Of a stretch of DNA of 64,000 bases, positions 9,660 through 20,057 are shown piece by piece. The stretch's first letter is position 1. Each line of letters begins with the position of its first letter. The notes beneath the pieces are model-generated. The model worked only from the letters and a program-made list of their open reading frames with translations. It searched no databases and was not told where the DNA came from. A program made the translations under genes and the position numbers. This DNA comes from Kappaphycus alvarezii (Eukaryota; Rhodophyta; Florideophyceae; Gigartinales; Solieriaceae): NCBI GenBank assembly GCA_002205965.3, contig NADL03000517.1:1426001-1490000 (forward strand). The letters are read 5' to 3'.

Positions 9660-11018
9660 CCTCGAATTACGCCTATCGATCATTGTCGATAGTCGCAAAA
9701 TACCTCATCATTTGAAGCACCCGGGGCGTACATTCTGCAATGGCACCCTTTCAAGGATGCTCAAATTGTATCTAAGCCCTATCTACTCATTGGCTAGAGG
9801 AAATGAAATGTCAATAGACGAACTCTGACGTTACATTCCCTTGTTCAATCAAGGGATCAAATGGTCCACACTGATCTATTTCGACTTTGGATCACTTAGT
9901 AAATCGAGTTCTACAATAGTACAGCAAGTAAAGCCACTGTTTCAAACTGTGTCTGCGGTACTCTGCCTGGTCCGACTAAGCAGTATTATCTATTTGAAAA
10001 ATGAATCCATTGTTGTCTGGCGTTTCTTGTTTGACTTCATGGGCATTTCTTTCTTCAACCCATGGGGGAAGCGCTATGCGTTGAAAATCGGAGAGCTGTC
10101 TCCGTAGAGTACATGTATTGCCATTGAGTGAGTTCGCACATGTTCTTTTTCAGAGGGCAGTCACAAACCCTCTCATCACCTTCGTGAACGTCAGTGGTCC
10201 ATTTTTACTCCACTATTTGTCAAGCTATGCATTCAGCCATAATTCTCTCTGTAAACTATTCGAAGCAATCTTCTTCATCAAAGTTTAGTGAAAAGCTGAT
10301 ATCTATTCTGGCTCTCAGTGCTCTTTGAACGATATTCATTGCTAAGCGGTTATCTATCTTGTGGGTATCATCACCTTCATCATGCAACGCATGCAGAGCC
10401 CCCTTATACCATAAATTTTTATAGCTTGTTCTCCTGCTTCTTTCGGTTGTAGTGGTGAAGTTGTGCCAGCGGGCAAGTACTGTACTCTGACATTTTCTTT
10501 AGAACTGTAAGGCCAGTACTATGGGCTCGGCAATTTTTTAGTACAAAATAGCTTGTCGTCCTGTAATGCGCACTGTGTCCTATGAAAACGTCCAAACCAG
10601 TAAATAAAAGTCCCAAAATAATAAAGCCTTTTTACATACCAGCAATCAAATTCAAGCTGCTGACTAAAAACGGCTTCAATCAGGTCAGTCGTGACGCATT
10701 TCTCGAGAGGGCAAAAGATTCTTTCCGTGATATACTCATGTCGGTCGAGTACATTTATGCTATGAAGCCGGCCTACTTGTGGTGCGAGGAACATATTATT
10801 CGCGGCGTCCCGGGAGTACAGCAAGGGATCCGCTAGGACACCTGCTTTTCGCATGATGTAGTGTTGCGACTGCAACAGGAGTTGCAGAGGCCCCGAACGG
10901 ACCCGGAGATAAACCAGTTCTGCTAGTTCAGTGGTACCTGAATTACAAATGTGTAGTTGAGACCCACCAGAGCTTCCGAAAAGCACTAAATAATCTTATT
11001 ATTCCAGCAACATAGTCC
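9660..11018. other. No recognised gene between the gypsy and copia elements
   Basis: The longest open frame is 10519-10986 on the minus strand (155 codons). It has no motif I recognise and mixed composition, with two Tyr/Phe-rich segments (VKRLYYFGTFIYWF). I would not call it a gene without transcript or homology support. Isolated GTAC-like words occur near 9915 and 10477. No RNA gene was seen. Confidence 0.25.
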
Positions 11019-11023
11019 CTCGT

Positions 11024-11581
11024 TGTCGAATGAAGCAATTAAATGTCTCGTGAAACTTAATCAATTTCCTTTCAGTACAACAATATCAGTTTTACCGACA
11101 TCTCTTTTGCATGCTCAAGTCAAGCCGTGGATTGCGCTACCCACGATTCTGTGGTCACCGCTTGTGCTCGGACAGTTACCCACGATTCTGTGGTCATCGC
11201 TTGTGCTCGGACAGTTACCCACGATTCTGTGGTCATCGCTTGTGCTCGGACAGTCTCACTTGGACTTTGATGTATCACACGCTGTATCGCACTTCATAGC
11301 CATCGGTTCCCGGATTGTCCTCTGTTGGGTCGCTGTTTTCCTGGTTTTTAGAGTCCTTGAGTAATGTGCAATGTTTTTCTATAGTTGGCGTTTGTTTTTC
11401 ACTTAGTTTGGGAAGAGCTTGTAGATCGATGAGGGGCTATAAGTACCCTGCAGAGAAAGGTGGGGATGGGAAAAAGGGCAAGACAAGTAAAACAAAAACC
11501 ATCAACAACAACCCCGGACATCCCTCGACTTGTGGATCCACAATTCGGCCACTTCCAACTGTAGCACCGAATAGCGCGACA
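11024..11581 (+). repeat. 5' LTR of copia element 1 (three tandem units)
   Basis: The 558-bp LTR begins TGTCGAATGAAGC and ends GCGCGACA. It carries three copies of a 39-base unit starting at 11140, 11179 and 11218 (CCCACGATTCTGTGGTCATC...), where the 3' LTR has two. GGGGCTATAAGTACC at about 11430-11445 is a plausible TATA box region. Confidence 0.9.
11140..11256 (+). repeat. 39-bp tandem repeat inside the copia LTR
   Basis: Three head-to-tail units contain ACGATTCTGTGGTCATCGC and TGTGCTCGGACAGTTA. The two LTRs differ in copy number (three versus two), so units were gained or lost since, or during, the last reverse transcription. Repeated enhancer-like blocks in U3 are known from many LTR elements; function here is inferred. 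Confidence 0.8.
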
Positions 11582-11628
11582 CTGATCAGTGGCCTCCGTT
11601 TTGACGCTGCAGATCAGTAAACACTACT

Positions 11629-12009
11629 ATGAGCGGCCTGGAATACGTTCCCGCTGGCTTTGCTATCGATTTAAGCCAAGGTCTTCCCAGTAACGCAACT
11701 GAAGATGTTAAGAGGTTTTTTTCCGAACACTACCTCCAAGTTTACTCCGCAAAGGGATGGAGTGGTTCTTCGCTCTCGGAATTTTTCGCCATCGACTTCA
11801 AGGAATTCTCCATCGCCGACTTTTGTTCTGTCAGCTTAGACACTCGCCGTGAACTTCGCGACCTCCTCCGCTCCCGTGGCGTCTATATACAGAAAGGAAG
11901 GAGTATCTCTATCGCCAAATCTCTGCACCGCGTTGTCCAGGAAGAACTCGACTGGCCCGACGATGACCCCGATCGTCCTTTGACAACCAACTCGCGCTCG
12001 CTCTCCTGA
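11629..12009 (+). CDS. gag: Copia gag N-terminal part
   Basis: A 126-residue frame starts at MSGLEYVPAGFAIDL, about 45 bases after the 5' LTR, and reads to TGA at 12007-12009. It shares the frame of the main gag-protease ORF starting at 12166. The stretch between needs two compensating shifts, one of them near a run of seven C at 12029-12035, to connect. This is likely one gag interrupted by consensus or real indels. No known domain name comes to mind for this N-terminal part. Confidence 0.6.
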   Translation: MSGLEYVPAGFAIDLSQGLPSNATEDVKRFFSEHYLQVYSAKGWSGSSLSEFFAIDFKEFSIADFCSVSLDTRRELRDLLRSRGVYIQKGRSISIAKSLHRVVQEELDWPDDDPDRPLTTNSRSLS

Positions 12010-12165
12010 GCAGGCAACAGGTAGAACACCCCCCCTGGCACTGGAGATGGCCAAAACACATCCGGAACGCCTGACCCTAACGATTCTATCGGCTGTAAGG
12101 ACTCGAGAATCCCTGATGACACTCCGGGTACTGCCAATACCGCCGTACCTCATCGCCGATCGAAC

Positions 12166-13554
12166 ATGGCCAACCTCTTCAAGGCCTATGGCAGTAATTC
12201 AGATCGCTACAGTGGGTCAACCATCGACAATTTTGACCGTAAGTTCGCAGTTTTTGTTGAGCGATGTGAGCAGTCGGATATCTTCGGGGAGGACCGTCGA
12301 AAGGCTTTCTCTATTATGCTCTGTGACAGCGCTAGTCAATTTTATTTTGACAACTGTAAGGGAAAGGGAATGAACCTCGACGAACTTGCATCCGCCGTTC
12401 GAAATCGCTTTCAAACCGCAGAGAGGTCTATGGCGCTGCTTCGAGAATGGGAGAGTCTCTCCCTTCCGTCCGTCATGGGCCGCAATTCCACAAAATCAGC
12501 ATCGGAATGTCTCGAGGTCCTCATCTCCCGGCTTTCTGACATCCAGTTGTCCCTTCCCACGGAGTACAGAAACGATAATATCCTGAAGGATAAGATACTT
12601 AACTGTGTTAAGGACGTTTCTTCTTGTTGTTTGGCATACCACAAGCCGGCAGACACTTTACAGGGCATCATATCAGACCTTCACGCATCCGTTGCCACGG
12701 AACCTGGGCGGAACCCAGATGACATCTCCGTCCATATGACTGACCGCAGGTATCACCGCCGCATCCAGAGGAACACTCACCAAAAGGGGAAGATCTGCTT
12801 GGTATGCAAGAAACCGGGCTGTTGGTCAACCAATCACAGTACTAAGGAACGTATGGAAGCCCTCCGCAGAAACAAGACTATCAGACAGTTTATGGCGGCT
12901 GTCAGTAGTGATGAAGAGGAGACAGACGACGACGCAGATTTGGCTGACGAGCTTGAGGACATCGCTTCACACATGATCAATGTTGACAATCCCAACCTCG
13001 AGGAGGAAGACGGTCCCTCCGTCCACATGAAAATTACCAAAGAGCATGATACAGTCTCAACATTCGCTGCCAAGCTTTGTGAATCCGCCCACCACAACCA
13101 TGCCTTCACCGGTCAAGTATACCAGCCCTCTCGCTACCGCCGAGAAATTTTCTACGGTGTTATGGTCGATACCGGGGCTGCAAGGGGAGTACATCCAGTG
13201 AAGAGCAGTACCTTGCATATTGCCGACATGTTGGCAGGGTTCCAAAAATTGACAACACACGTTCAGCTACCTGTTCATTCGGGATTGGGGTCTGCAAAGT
13301 CCAAAGGAGTTGCACGAGTTGATTTTCCTGTTGGCAATATCGTGCTGACATTCTACATTCACATTGTAACCGCAGACATCCCTCTGCTACTTTGCCTCTC
13401 CGACATGGACCGCATGGGTGTACACTATAACAATCTAACGGACCAATTGGAACATCCCGCTTCAGGCCAACATGCACCAGTTACGCGCAAGTTCGGTCAC
13501 CATTTGTCACCTGGAATGCCGTGTTGCAATGTTTCTTTACCGAGAGTGAACTAA
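12166..13554 (+). CDS. Copia gag (C-terminal) and aspartic protease
   Basis: This frame has 462 residues. Residues about 1-200 are a Gag capsid-like helical region. KGKICLVCKKPGCWSTNHS (about residue 215) is a zinc knuckle variant (C-x2-C-x3-GCWSTNH). An acidic stretch (DEEETDDDADLADELEDI) follows. The protease core starts at IFYGVMVDTGAARG (about residue 325), with DTGA as active site and LLLCLSDMDRMGV as the second strand region typical of these elements. The frame ends in a shift near 13500, where the integrase frame takes over. Confidence 0.82.
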   Translation: MANLFKAYGSNSDRYSGSTIDNFDRKFAVFVERCEQSDIFGEDRRKAFSIMLCDSASQFYFDNCKGKGMNLDELASAVRNRFQTAERSMALLREWESLSLPSVMGRNSTKSASECLEVLISRLSDIQLSLPTEYRNDNILKDKILNCVKDVSSCCLAYHKPADTLQGIISDLHASVATEPGRNPDDISVHMTDRRYHRRIQRNTHQKGKICLVCKKPGCWSTNHSTKERMEALRRNKTIRQFMAAVSSDEEETDDDADLADELEDIASHMINVDNPNLEEEDGPSVHMKITKEHDTVSTFAAKLCESAHHNHAFTGQVYQPSRYRREIFYGVMVDTGAARGVHPVKSSTLHIADMLAGFQKLTTHVQLPVHSGLGSAKSKGVARVDFPVGNIVLTFYIHIVTADIPLLLCLSDMDRMGVHYNNLTDQLEHPASGQHAPVTRKFGHHLSPGMPCCNVSLPRVN

Positions 13555-14600
13555 AGCGACTTCATCGCCGCTTCGGTCACCCGAGTACGGACAAACTGTA
13601 CAACCTACTCGCCAAGTCAGATTTGCGACACGTTGACTACAAGACCCGCGGCATTTTGCAGAAGATTGCCCGTACTTGTGGACCATGCCAACGATATTCA
13701 CAGAAGCCCCGCCGCTTCAAGTTCACCCTTCGTGCTGACAAGCACTTCAACCACACTATCTATGTAGATATTTTCTATATAGACGGCCAACCCGTATTTC
13801 ATGTCGTTGACGAGTCCACCAACTATCAGGCGGGAAGGTGGTTGAAACGGGTAACAGCTGACAATCTCTGGCGCGCGCTACGACTCTGCTGGATTGACGT
13901 GTACCTAGGTCCCCCGGATGTCATCGCCCACGACGCAGGCAAGAACTTCATGGCTAAGGCATTTCAAGCTAACGCAGATCTTATCCATGTTGAGACAAAA
14001 CCAATCCCGGTTGAATCGCCGAACTCGATGACTGTGGTTGAAAGGTACCATGAGCCAGTGCGCAGAGCCTACAAGATAATCAGGGAAGAAGCCCCCACTC
14101 TGGACAAGGAAACAGCCTTACAGTCGGCCTTCAAGTCAATCAATGACTCTGCTGGGCCCAACGGGCTAGTTACTACCCTCCTCGTATATGGTGCCTTGCC
14201 CCGCCTCGGTCTTCCGACTGACCCGCCGACGCCATCCATGTACCAAAGAGCAATGGCCGTTCGAAAAGCTACTGAAAAAATGTCTCGGTACTTTGCCAAG
14301 CGTCAAGTATCATCCGCACTTCGCACACGTAATGGCCCAGACACCTCTGAGACACGCGAAGCTCCGATTGGTTCCTCGGTTCTGGTCTACCGGACAAAAT
14401 CAGACACCTGGGATGGTCCATTTAAGCTTTTGGGAACCGAAGGGGAAACGTGCACGGTACTTCTACCCCACGGACCAACCAAGTTCCGCTCTACAGTTGT
14501 CAAACGATTCTTTACTGATAGCACGAAGAACTCTGACACACGCCGAAACTCTGCACCACCGCCCCTGCCGTGCATGGTTCCATCATTTCCACATTTCTAG
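13521..14600 (+). CDS. Copia integrase
   Basis: The frame carries the zinc-binding HHCC part (LHRRFGHPS ... RTCGPCQRY). The catalytic core follows: YVDIFYIDGQPVFHVVDEST (first Asp), DVIAHDAGKNFMA (second Asp) and a Glu in MTVVERYHEPVRRAYK (third). All three acidic residues are present. The C-terminal part (GSSVLVYRTKSDTWDGPFKL) resembles an SH3-like DNA-binding tail. It follows the protease and precedes reverse transcriptase, the Ty1/copia order. Confidence 0.85.
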   Translation: MLQCFFTESELKRLHRRFGHPSTDKLYNLLAKSDLRHVDYKTRGILQKIARTCGPCQRYSQKPRRFKFTLRADKHFNHTIYVDIFYIDGQPVFHVVDESTNYQAGRWLKRVTADNLWRALRLCWIDVYLGPPDVIAHDAGKNFMAKAFQANADLIHVETKPIPVESPNSMTVVERYHEPVRRAYKIIREEAPTLDKETALQSAFKSINDSAGPNGLVTTLLVYGALPRLGLPTDPPTPSMYQRAMAVRKATEKMSRYFAKRQVSSALRTRNGPDTSETREAPIGSSVLVYRTKSDTWDGPFKLLGTEGETCTVLLPHGPTKFRSTVVKRFFTDSTKNSDTRRNSAPPPLPCMVPSFPHF

Positions 14601-15873
14601 CATCCGCGGTCACCAATGAGCGCTTTACGGAGTCAAGAAAGAAGGAAATAGACGGACTCATGTCCCGAGGGGTGTTCACCCCAGTTCCAAGGTCTCATGC
14701 TGATGTTCATCGTGTGTACGGTTCTCGTTTCGTTGACCTTATCAAGAATGAAGGGAAACCAGATGCTTTCGAAAATCACGCCTCGTGGTACAAGCCTTCA
14801 ACGATAAGGGCCACGGACTCCTCACCCACGCACCGACTGTCCAGCGTGCGTCACTGCGACTCCTCCTCGCCTGCTGTGCTTCCGATTCGTCCCTACGCTT
14901 TTTCACTCGGGATGTATCTCAGGCCTATGTACAATCGGCTACCCCTGTGAATCGCCATATCTATGTCCGCCCACCGTCCTGCCTCAATTTCTCAAAGGAC
15001 ACTCTGCTTCGCATTAACCGACCGCTGTATGGACTGCCCGAGGCTGGTGTGCACTGGTTCCGAACCTATCACAAACACCATGAGGATCGCCTTCACATGA
15101 AAGCCGCCATCCACGACGTCTGCTTCCTCACGATCCCAGGCAGTTTGTCACTCAAGCCCGTGGAGAGAGATAGGGAAAGGGGTATGACGTGCTTACAGAC
15201 CGATGACACTGCAAATGCTGGCAATGGCGAGTTTATGAATCTCGAGGACACAGAATCTAAGTCATTTGATTGTAAGCCGAGGGACATGCTGGTTGAGGGT
15301 GGTAAGGTTCGCTTCAATGGGGCTGTGATCTCATTACAGGATGGCGTGTACAGTATCACACAACCTGACCATATCAAACGTCTGGCTGTTATCGACGAAA
15401 ACTGTGTCAGTAAGGACGAGTACGTGGCCCAACGCGCAAGGGGTGCATATGTCGCTGCAGTCTGTCGCCCAGATGTCAGCTACGCATTCTCTTTTGCGTC
15501 TCAGTCTACAACACCTGACAAAAAGGCGGCAAGATTTTTGAACCGCCACATCCGGCGCTGTCTTGAAGAGCCCTACCGCGGACTCAATTTTGTCCCTCTA
15601 GACATTCAGACACTACGTGTTGCGGTGTTTGTCGATGCAGGGTTTGCAACTAATGTCGACTTCTCGTCGCAGCTCGGCTTTATCATGGTTCTCATGGACG
15701 CCTCTGGTGCTGCAAACACCATTCACTACGGAAGCACCAAGGCAAGACGCGTGACCCACAGTGTCCTAGCAGCAGAACTTCTCGCCATGGTGTACGGTTT
15801 TGACGTCTGTTCTACTATACGTCTCGCAATCCAGTCTCTCATGAACTCACACGTCCCCCGAGATCTACACTGA
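14570..15873 (+). pseudogene. Copia reverse transcriptase, one frameshift
   Basis: The first frame (14570 to about 14790) gives FTESRKKEIDGLMSRGVFTPV and the start of the fingers. The second (14785-15873) gives VQAFNDKGHGLLTHAPTVQRAS, FFTRDVSQAYVQSATPVNRHIYV (first catalytic Asp), LYGLPEAGVHWF and CLQTDDTANAGN, where the catalytic pair is preceded by Gln-Thr instead of the usual Tyr/Phe-Val. It continues into the connection (RGAYVAAVCRPDVSYAFSFAS) and the first RNase H strand (FVDAGFATNVDFSSQLGFI). The join near 14790 needs a one-base shift. Confidence 0.85.
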
Positions 15874-16142
15874 TAGCCGCAGCCTCTACGACTGTCTCGT
15901 CTCGATTAACACCACCACTGAGAAGCGCCTCCTTATTGATCTCCGTGTGCTGCGCCAGTGCTACGAGCGTCGTGAGATAAGAAGTTTCGTGGATTCCGAC
16001 GGATCAGAACCCTGCCGATGGGTTTACAAAGGAGCGTGCTAATTCTGCCCTGGATGCCTTGTTGCGCGACAACAAGTTGGTCCTCACCCCGAACGCTTGG
16101 ATTGACCGCCCTCTGTCCACACCGGCTTGGGCGCAGAAGTAG
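15850..16142 (+). pseudogene. Copia RNase H C-terminal part, frameshifted
   Basis: After the 15873 stop another frame continues the protein: IYTDSRSLYDCLVSINTTTE, KRLLIDLRVLRQCYERREI, then DQNPADGFTKERANSALD after a further shift near 15990. It ends with TAG at 16140-16142, 27 bases before the 3' LTR. The motif order (TDS then NPADG..T) is standard for copia RNase H. It completes the polyprotein. Confidence 0.75.
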
Positions 16143-16169
16143 TTTCACTCGACCATAAAGTTGGCCGAG

Positions 16170-16687
16170 TGTCGAATGAAGCAATTAAATGTCTCGTGAA
16201 ACTTAATCAATTTCCATTCAGTACAACAATATCAGTTTTACCGACATCTCTTTTACATGCTCAAGTCAAGCCGTGGATTGCGCTACCCACGATTCTGTGG
16301 TCATCGCTTGTGCTCGGACAGTTACCACGATTCTGTGGTCATCGCTTGTGCTCGGACAGTCTCACTTGGACTTTGATGTATCACACGCTGTATCGCATTT
16401 CATAGCCATCGGTTCCCGGATTGTCCTCTCTTGGGTCGCTGTTTTCCTGGTTTTTAGAGTCCTTGAGTAATGTGCAATGTTTTTCTATAGTTGGCGTTTG
16501 TTTTTCACTTAGTTTGGGAAGAGCTTGTAGATCGATGAGGGGCTATAAGTACCCTGCAGAGAAAGGTGGGGATGGGAAAAAGGGCAAGACAAGTAAAACA
16601 AAAACCATCAACAACAACCCCGGACATCCCTCGACTTGTGGATCCACAATTCGGCCACTTCCAACTGTAGCGCCGAATAGCGCGACA
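16170..16687 (+). repeat. 3' LTR of copia element 1 (two tandem units)
   Basis: The 518-bp copy differs from the 5' LTR by about six substitutions, one missing C and one missing 39-base unit. No purine-rich tract is obvious just before it. Confidence 0.9.
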
Positions 16688-16692
16688 CCCGT

Positions 16693-19240
16693 AATGCATC
16701 TGCAAATGACGAGTGCGCTGTGTGCTGGCCCACTGCGCCGTCACCTGCTTGCAGATGCCTACTCGCAAGATTTCCATCAATATTATACTACCTGGACCTT
16801 TGTTCCGCGAATTCCAGGTTAGAGATGATGACAACATGGGAAAGTACTTCTCTTCTCACATTGCTTCAGTCGCAATCCTGTTGGAGTAACTCACGAAGCT
16901 CAAAGATACCCAGGTGTCTGTAGATGTGCTTCGAGCCTGTATAAAATATCAACGATTTGCTACGGACGGTTTTTTCCCAGGATGCAAAGTCTGTTGGCGT
17001 AGTTTTTGATGAAATGATTGAAAACACTTTAGATAACTCATTGAATGCGTTATTTTAAGGGTGTGTTCAAGGAATTAAAGTTATATATCAAGCTTTTACG
17101 CAATTATGAACCAACGTTTGGGATAGGGCTTCTTTCCGCTGTGACCATGGCACCGGCAATTTTTCCTTCCCCCATGTCCTTTACCCGCTCACTCTGTGCC
17201 AAGCTTCTCCACGTGCTTCCCAACACTGCTCTACAGTTATTCAATGCTGCGGTGAAGTCCTGGAAACGTGGAAAAGCCAAGTACTAGAGTGGTGCATCGC
17301 TCATTTGACTGCGGTTGACTCGTCTCGTCGATTTCGCTAGAACCAACTATTCCGTTCAGCGTAGATTGAGGGCTTTGGCAGCTTAGAAAATTGGGGCGAT
17401 AGATCAAAAGATTTTCGAGCCTGTTTAGCGGCTGGGGACTTATATAGTTGACTGGAACTATTAGTAGTGATTCCAGTACTACTTTCGCGTCCCGCTCTTC
17501 GAGGATCCTTTAAAATCCGCATGGATGAGTATGAGAATAAAGCCTTGGTCTGCAACTTTTGTTCGACTCCAGGATGGCGGCATGATTCGCAGGGGCATCT
17601 TTTCCCAGAGATCTGTCCAAAACCGCGTGTCATACAATTCTGGAACCCCGCAGAAGCGCCATAAGGTTCAGCCGGACAAATTATTTAGGTGTTTATGTCG
17701 AAATATATATGTCCGCTCAGTGGCACTACAGAGCCAGCGCATGTGGATCATTGGTTAGATTTTTCAACAGATTAAGGGTAGCGGCCCTCCTAGGCACCAC
17801 AGTTATCCACCCCATGACGACTGCCCGGATTACTACCCTTGATCAGTGCTCATGGAAACTTTTGAACTATGAAAAACTCGGAGGAAGCCCGTTTTGGTGC
17901 TTTATTTAAGATTGCGGCTGTTGAATAGCTTCACAGCGTTTCAGATCTCGACTTTTAGAGAATAACATGTAGAAGGTCGCAAATTTGCAAGTCTGTTGGG
18001 CTCTGCGATCGATTCGCGAGCTGAGATGCCATCGGAAAAGGCAATAAGGTCACCCTTACATAGCAGTTGGGTGCAATTGGTGCGGAATAATGTAAGCTGG
18101 CTTCTTGAATGCACTGGTATCGATTGATACCCCATTTACTTCAAGTACAATTGATTGTAAATTATTTTTTTTGAAGGATGTTGGTATATCGATGTTATAT
18201 CGTGTTATATGCGTCTTACAGCTTCACATGATTTATACAGATTCAGATGAGTAGCACTGCTTCGAATGAGTGCGACATTATTTTTAGTTTCCCTCCTTTT
18301 GAGTACCAGAGAGTAGGTTTTGGAATAAACCAACACAAAAACAGGAACGCGCGATTCCCAAAACATTCATAATAAGATATGCGTACTAGAAAAAATCTCT
18401 CTCCTATTTAAAACTTTCGAAGCACAAAATGCAACAGGGAATAAATAACGCTAGCTCTGCTTTATTGACCAGGAAGCCGAGTAGGTTTTCGTTTTGCGCA
18501 ATGGGGTCTATTGTTTTAAAATAAGCCATTGCCCAAGTTCTGATTCACAGAAAAGCCGGGAGATCAAATCGATCTTTCAAATCCCCAGAATCAGTTTACT
18601 TTAAAACTTTCTTTCGCTTTATGAGGGAGACAAAATTCAAGACTCCTTCCTGGGTAACACCGTACGTCGTATTAGTTTCATAAGTTACGTTTATTTTTCT
18701 CTATCAGTCTGTTGAGGAGCGTGCAAAGAGACCGAGAAGCTGACAAAATTTCTGTTGAAGTCATGCTTTTCGTTAAATTAAGGACAATAGCAGGGAAAAC
18801 CTGTCTACACATTAGTTGACTTTATGGTGTAAGGATGGAAATAGCACATCACGTGTTCAATAAAAAATTGGATGCGTTGAACGAAAATCTTGATCCTATA
18901 GTTTTTCCTTGGTCTGAGCAAGAGTATCGCCGAGAAGCAGATCGCTTCTGCAAAGAATGAAAGTATACATTGAATGTAATAATGGCGCCACTAGATGGAA
19001 GTACGTTTGAGATCCAACAGCCTAGTGTAGCCAACACTCCAGACCTAAGAATGTATTATAAGACGAAATTTTTTGTGGTTTGTTCGAAGGATGTAGTCCG
19101 TTCAGATTGCAATTTACTGTTTGTGTCTGCAAGATATGTAGAGAGGAATCGCTCCTTTTTACCTTGACTCCCGTTGCACCGGCAGTTCCCGACGACTGAC
19201 GGGGCTTTATATAGAAAATGGAAGTACCTACTGTAAGCTA
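16693..19240. other. No recognised gene between the two copia elements
   Basis: Open frames here are short (largest about 98 codons, minus strand 17337-17633) and show no family motif. The 17.9-19.2 kb part is AT-rich. I see no RNA gene, no terminal repeats and no clear relation to the neighbouring elements. Confidence 0.3.
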
Positions 19241-19307
19241 TTATGATACCTCTACGGGGGTCCTACGACATTGGTAACCAGCCCATAATCTTGTGGTATT
19301 ATGATAC

Positions 19308-19979
19308 CTATACAGCCGTGGGTATGGGCTGGTTGGCGGGTATCAAGCACAGCTTGGCACGGTGGCGTAGGAAAGTTGTCGGTGGTAAGGCTTTGCTGAG
19401 GATGTCGGCTTGCAGGAGCGTGGACGGCGTATGAACAATAGTGATTTCCCCGCTGTCGGCGGCGTCCCGAAGGTGACGGTAGCGAACATCGATGTACTTG
19501 CTGCGCTGACTGTGAGATTGGGACTTGGCGATCGATTGTACCGCCTGATTGTCCATCTCGTGCAGATTGGGTGGAGTGGCGGCCACTTGAATCTCTCCGA
19601 GCAGGGATCGCAGCCATCCGGTTTGCATTACCGTGTGGCTGGCTGCGATATACTTGGCCTCGCACGTGCTGGTGACGACTGTTTGTATCCGTAGTGAGCA
19701 CCAGGAGATGAGGTTGCCCGCGTGGTAGACCAAGTTACGGTAGGTGGACTGCCTAGTGTTCTTACACGCAGCGAAGTCAGTGTCTGACTGGCTCTGGGGT
19801 ATATCCATACCTGGTGTGTACAGGAGCCCATGATTTTCTGTGCCCTGTACGTATCTGGCCACTTGCTTGAGGGCTTTCCAGTGTCGAAACACTGGTCGCG
19901 CTGTGTGACGTGCGAGCGCGCTGGCGATAAATGCCAGGTCGGGACAAGTAAAGTCAACAAGATACCGAAGCATGCCCAA
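19308..19979 (-). CDS. Copia 2 RT connection and RNase H
   Basis: An intact 223-residue frame. GMLRYLVDFTCPDLAFIASALARH and WKALKQVARYVQGTENHGLLY form the connection. SQSDTDFAACKNTRQSTY is the first RNase H strand (usually DADWAG), TSTCEAKYIAASHTVMQTGWLR holds the catalytic Glu, MDNQAVQSIAKS the next Asp, and SKYIDVRYRHLRDAADSGEI with LLQADILSKALPPTTF ends the domain. All four RNase H acidic positions can be placed. Confidence 0.88.
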   Translation of the reverse strand: MGMLRYLVDFTCPDLAFIASALARHTARPVFRHWKALKQVARYVQGTENHGLLYTPGMDIPQSQSDTDFAACKNTRQSTYRNLVYHAGNLISWCSLRIQTVVTSTCEAKYIAASHTVMQTGWLRSLLGEIQVAATPPNLHEMDNQAVQSIAKSQSHSQRSKYIDVRYRHLRDAADSGEITIVHTPSTLLQADILSKALPPTTFLRHRAKLCLIPANQPIPTAV

Positions 19980-20057
19980 TGCGCGGGCATAAGGGTATAT
20001 AGTCGTGTCAAGCGGGGACTCTTCAGGCCGAAGTGCGGGAGTGTCAGTGCCAGAGAG

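Larger units (their letters stand above)
11024..16687 (+). mobile_element. Ty1/copia retrotransposon, young insertion
   Basis: The plus-strand element has gag, protease, integrase, reverse transcriptase and RNase H in that order, which is diagnostic for Ty1/copia. LTRs at 11024-11581 and 16170-16687 begin TGTCG and end CGACA. Flanks CTCGT (11019-11023) and CCCGT (16688-16692) agree at four of five bases and are a likely target duplication. LTR identity is about 99% outside a tandem repeat, so insertion was recent, yet the polyprotein is split over four or more frames. See the finding on homopolymer frameshifts. Confidence 0.92.

Noticed and set aside
10519..10986. 155-codon minus-strand frame as a gene
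   Set aside because: It has no recognisable domain, and the upstream frame is open only by chance length. It is reported only as part of an unassigned stretch.
11140..11256. Possible CRISPR array
   Set aside because: The 39-base units are directly adjacent with no spacers, lie inside an LTR and recur in the other LTR, in a eukaryotic setting.
19190..19310. LTR of copia 2
   Set aside because: A TATA-like word and a doubled ATTATGATACCT are present, but no matching copy exists on the gag side, so an LTR cannot be supported.
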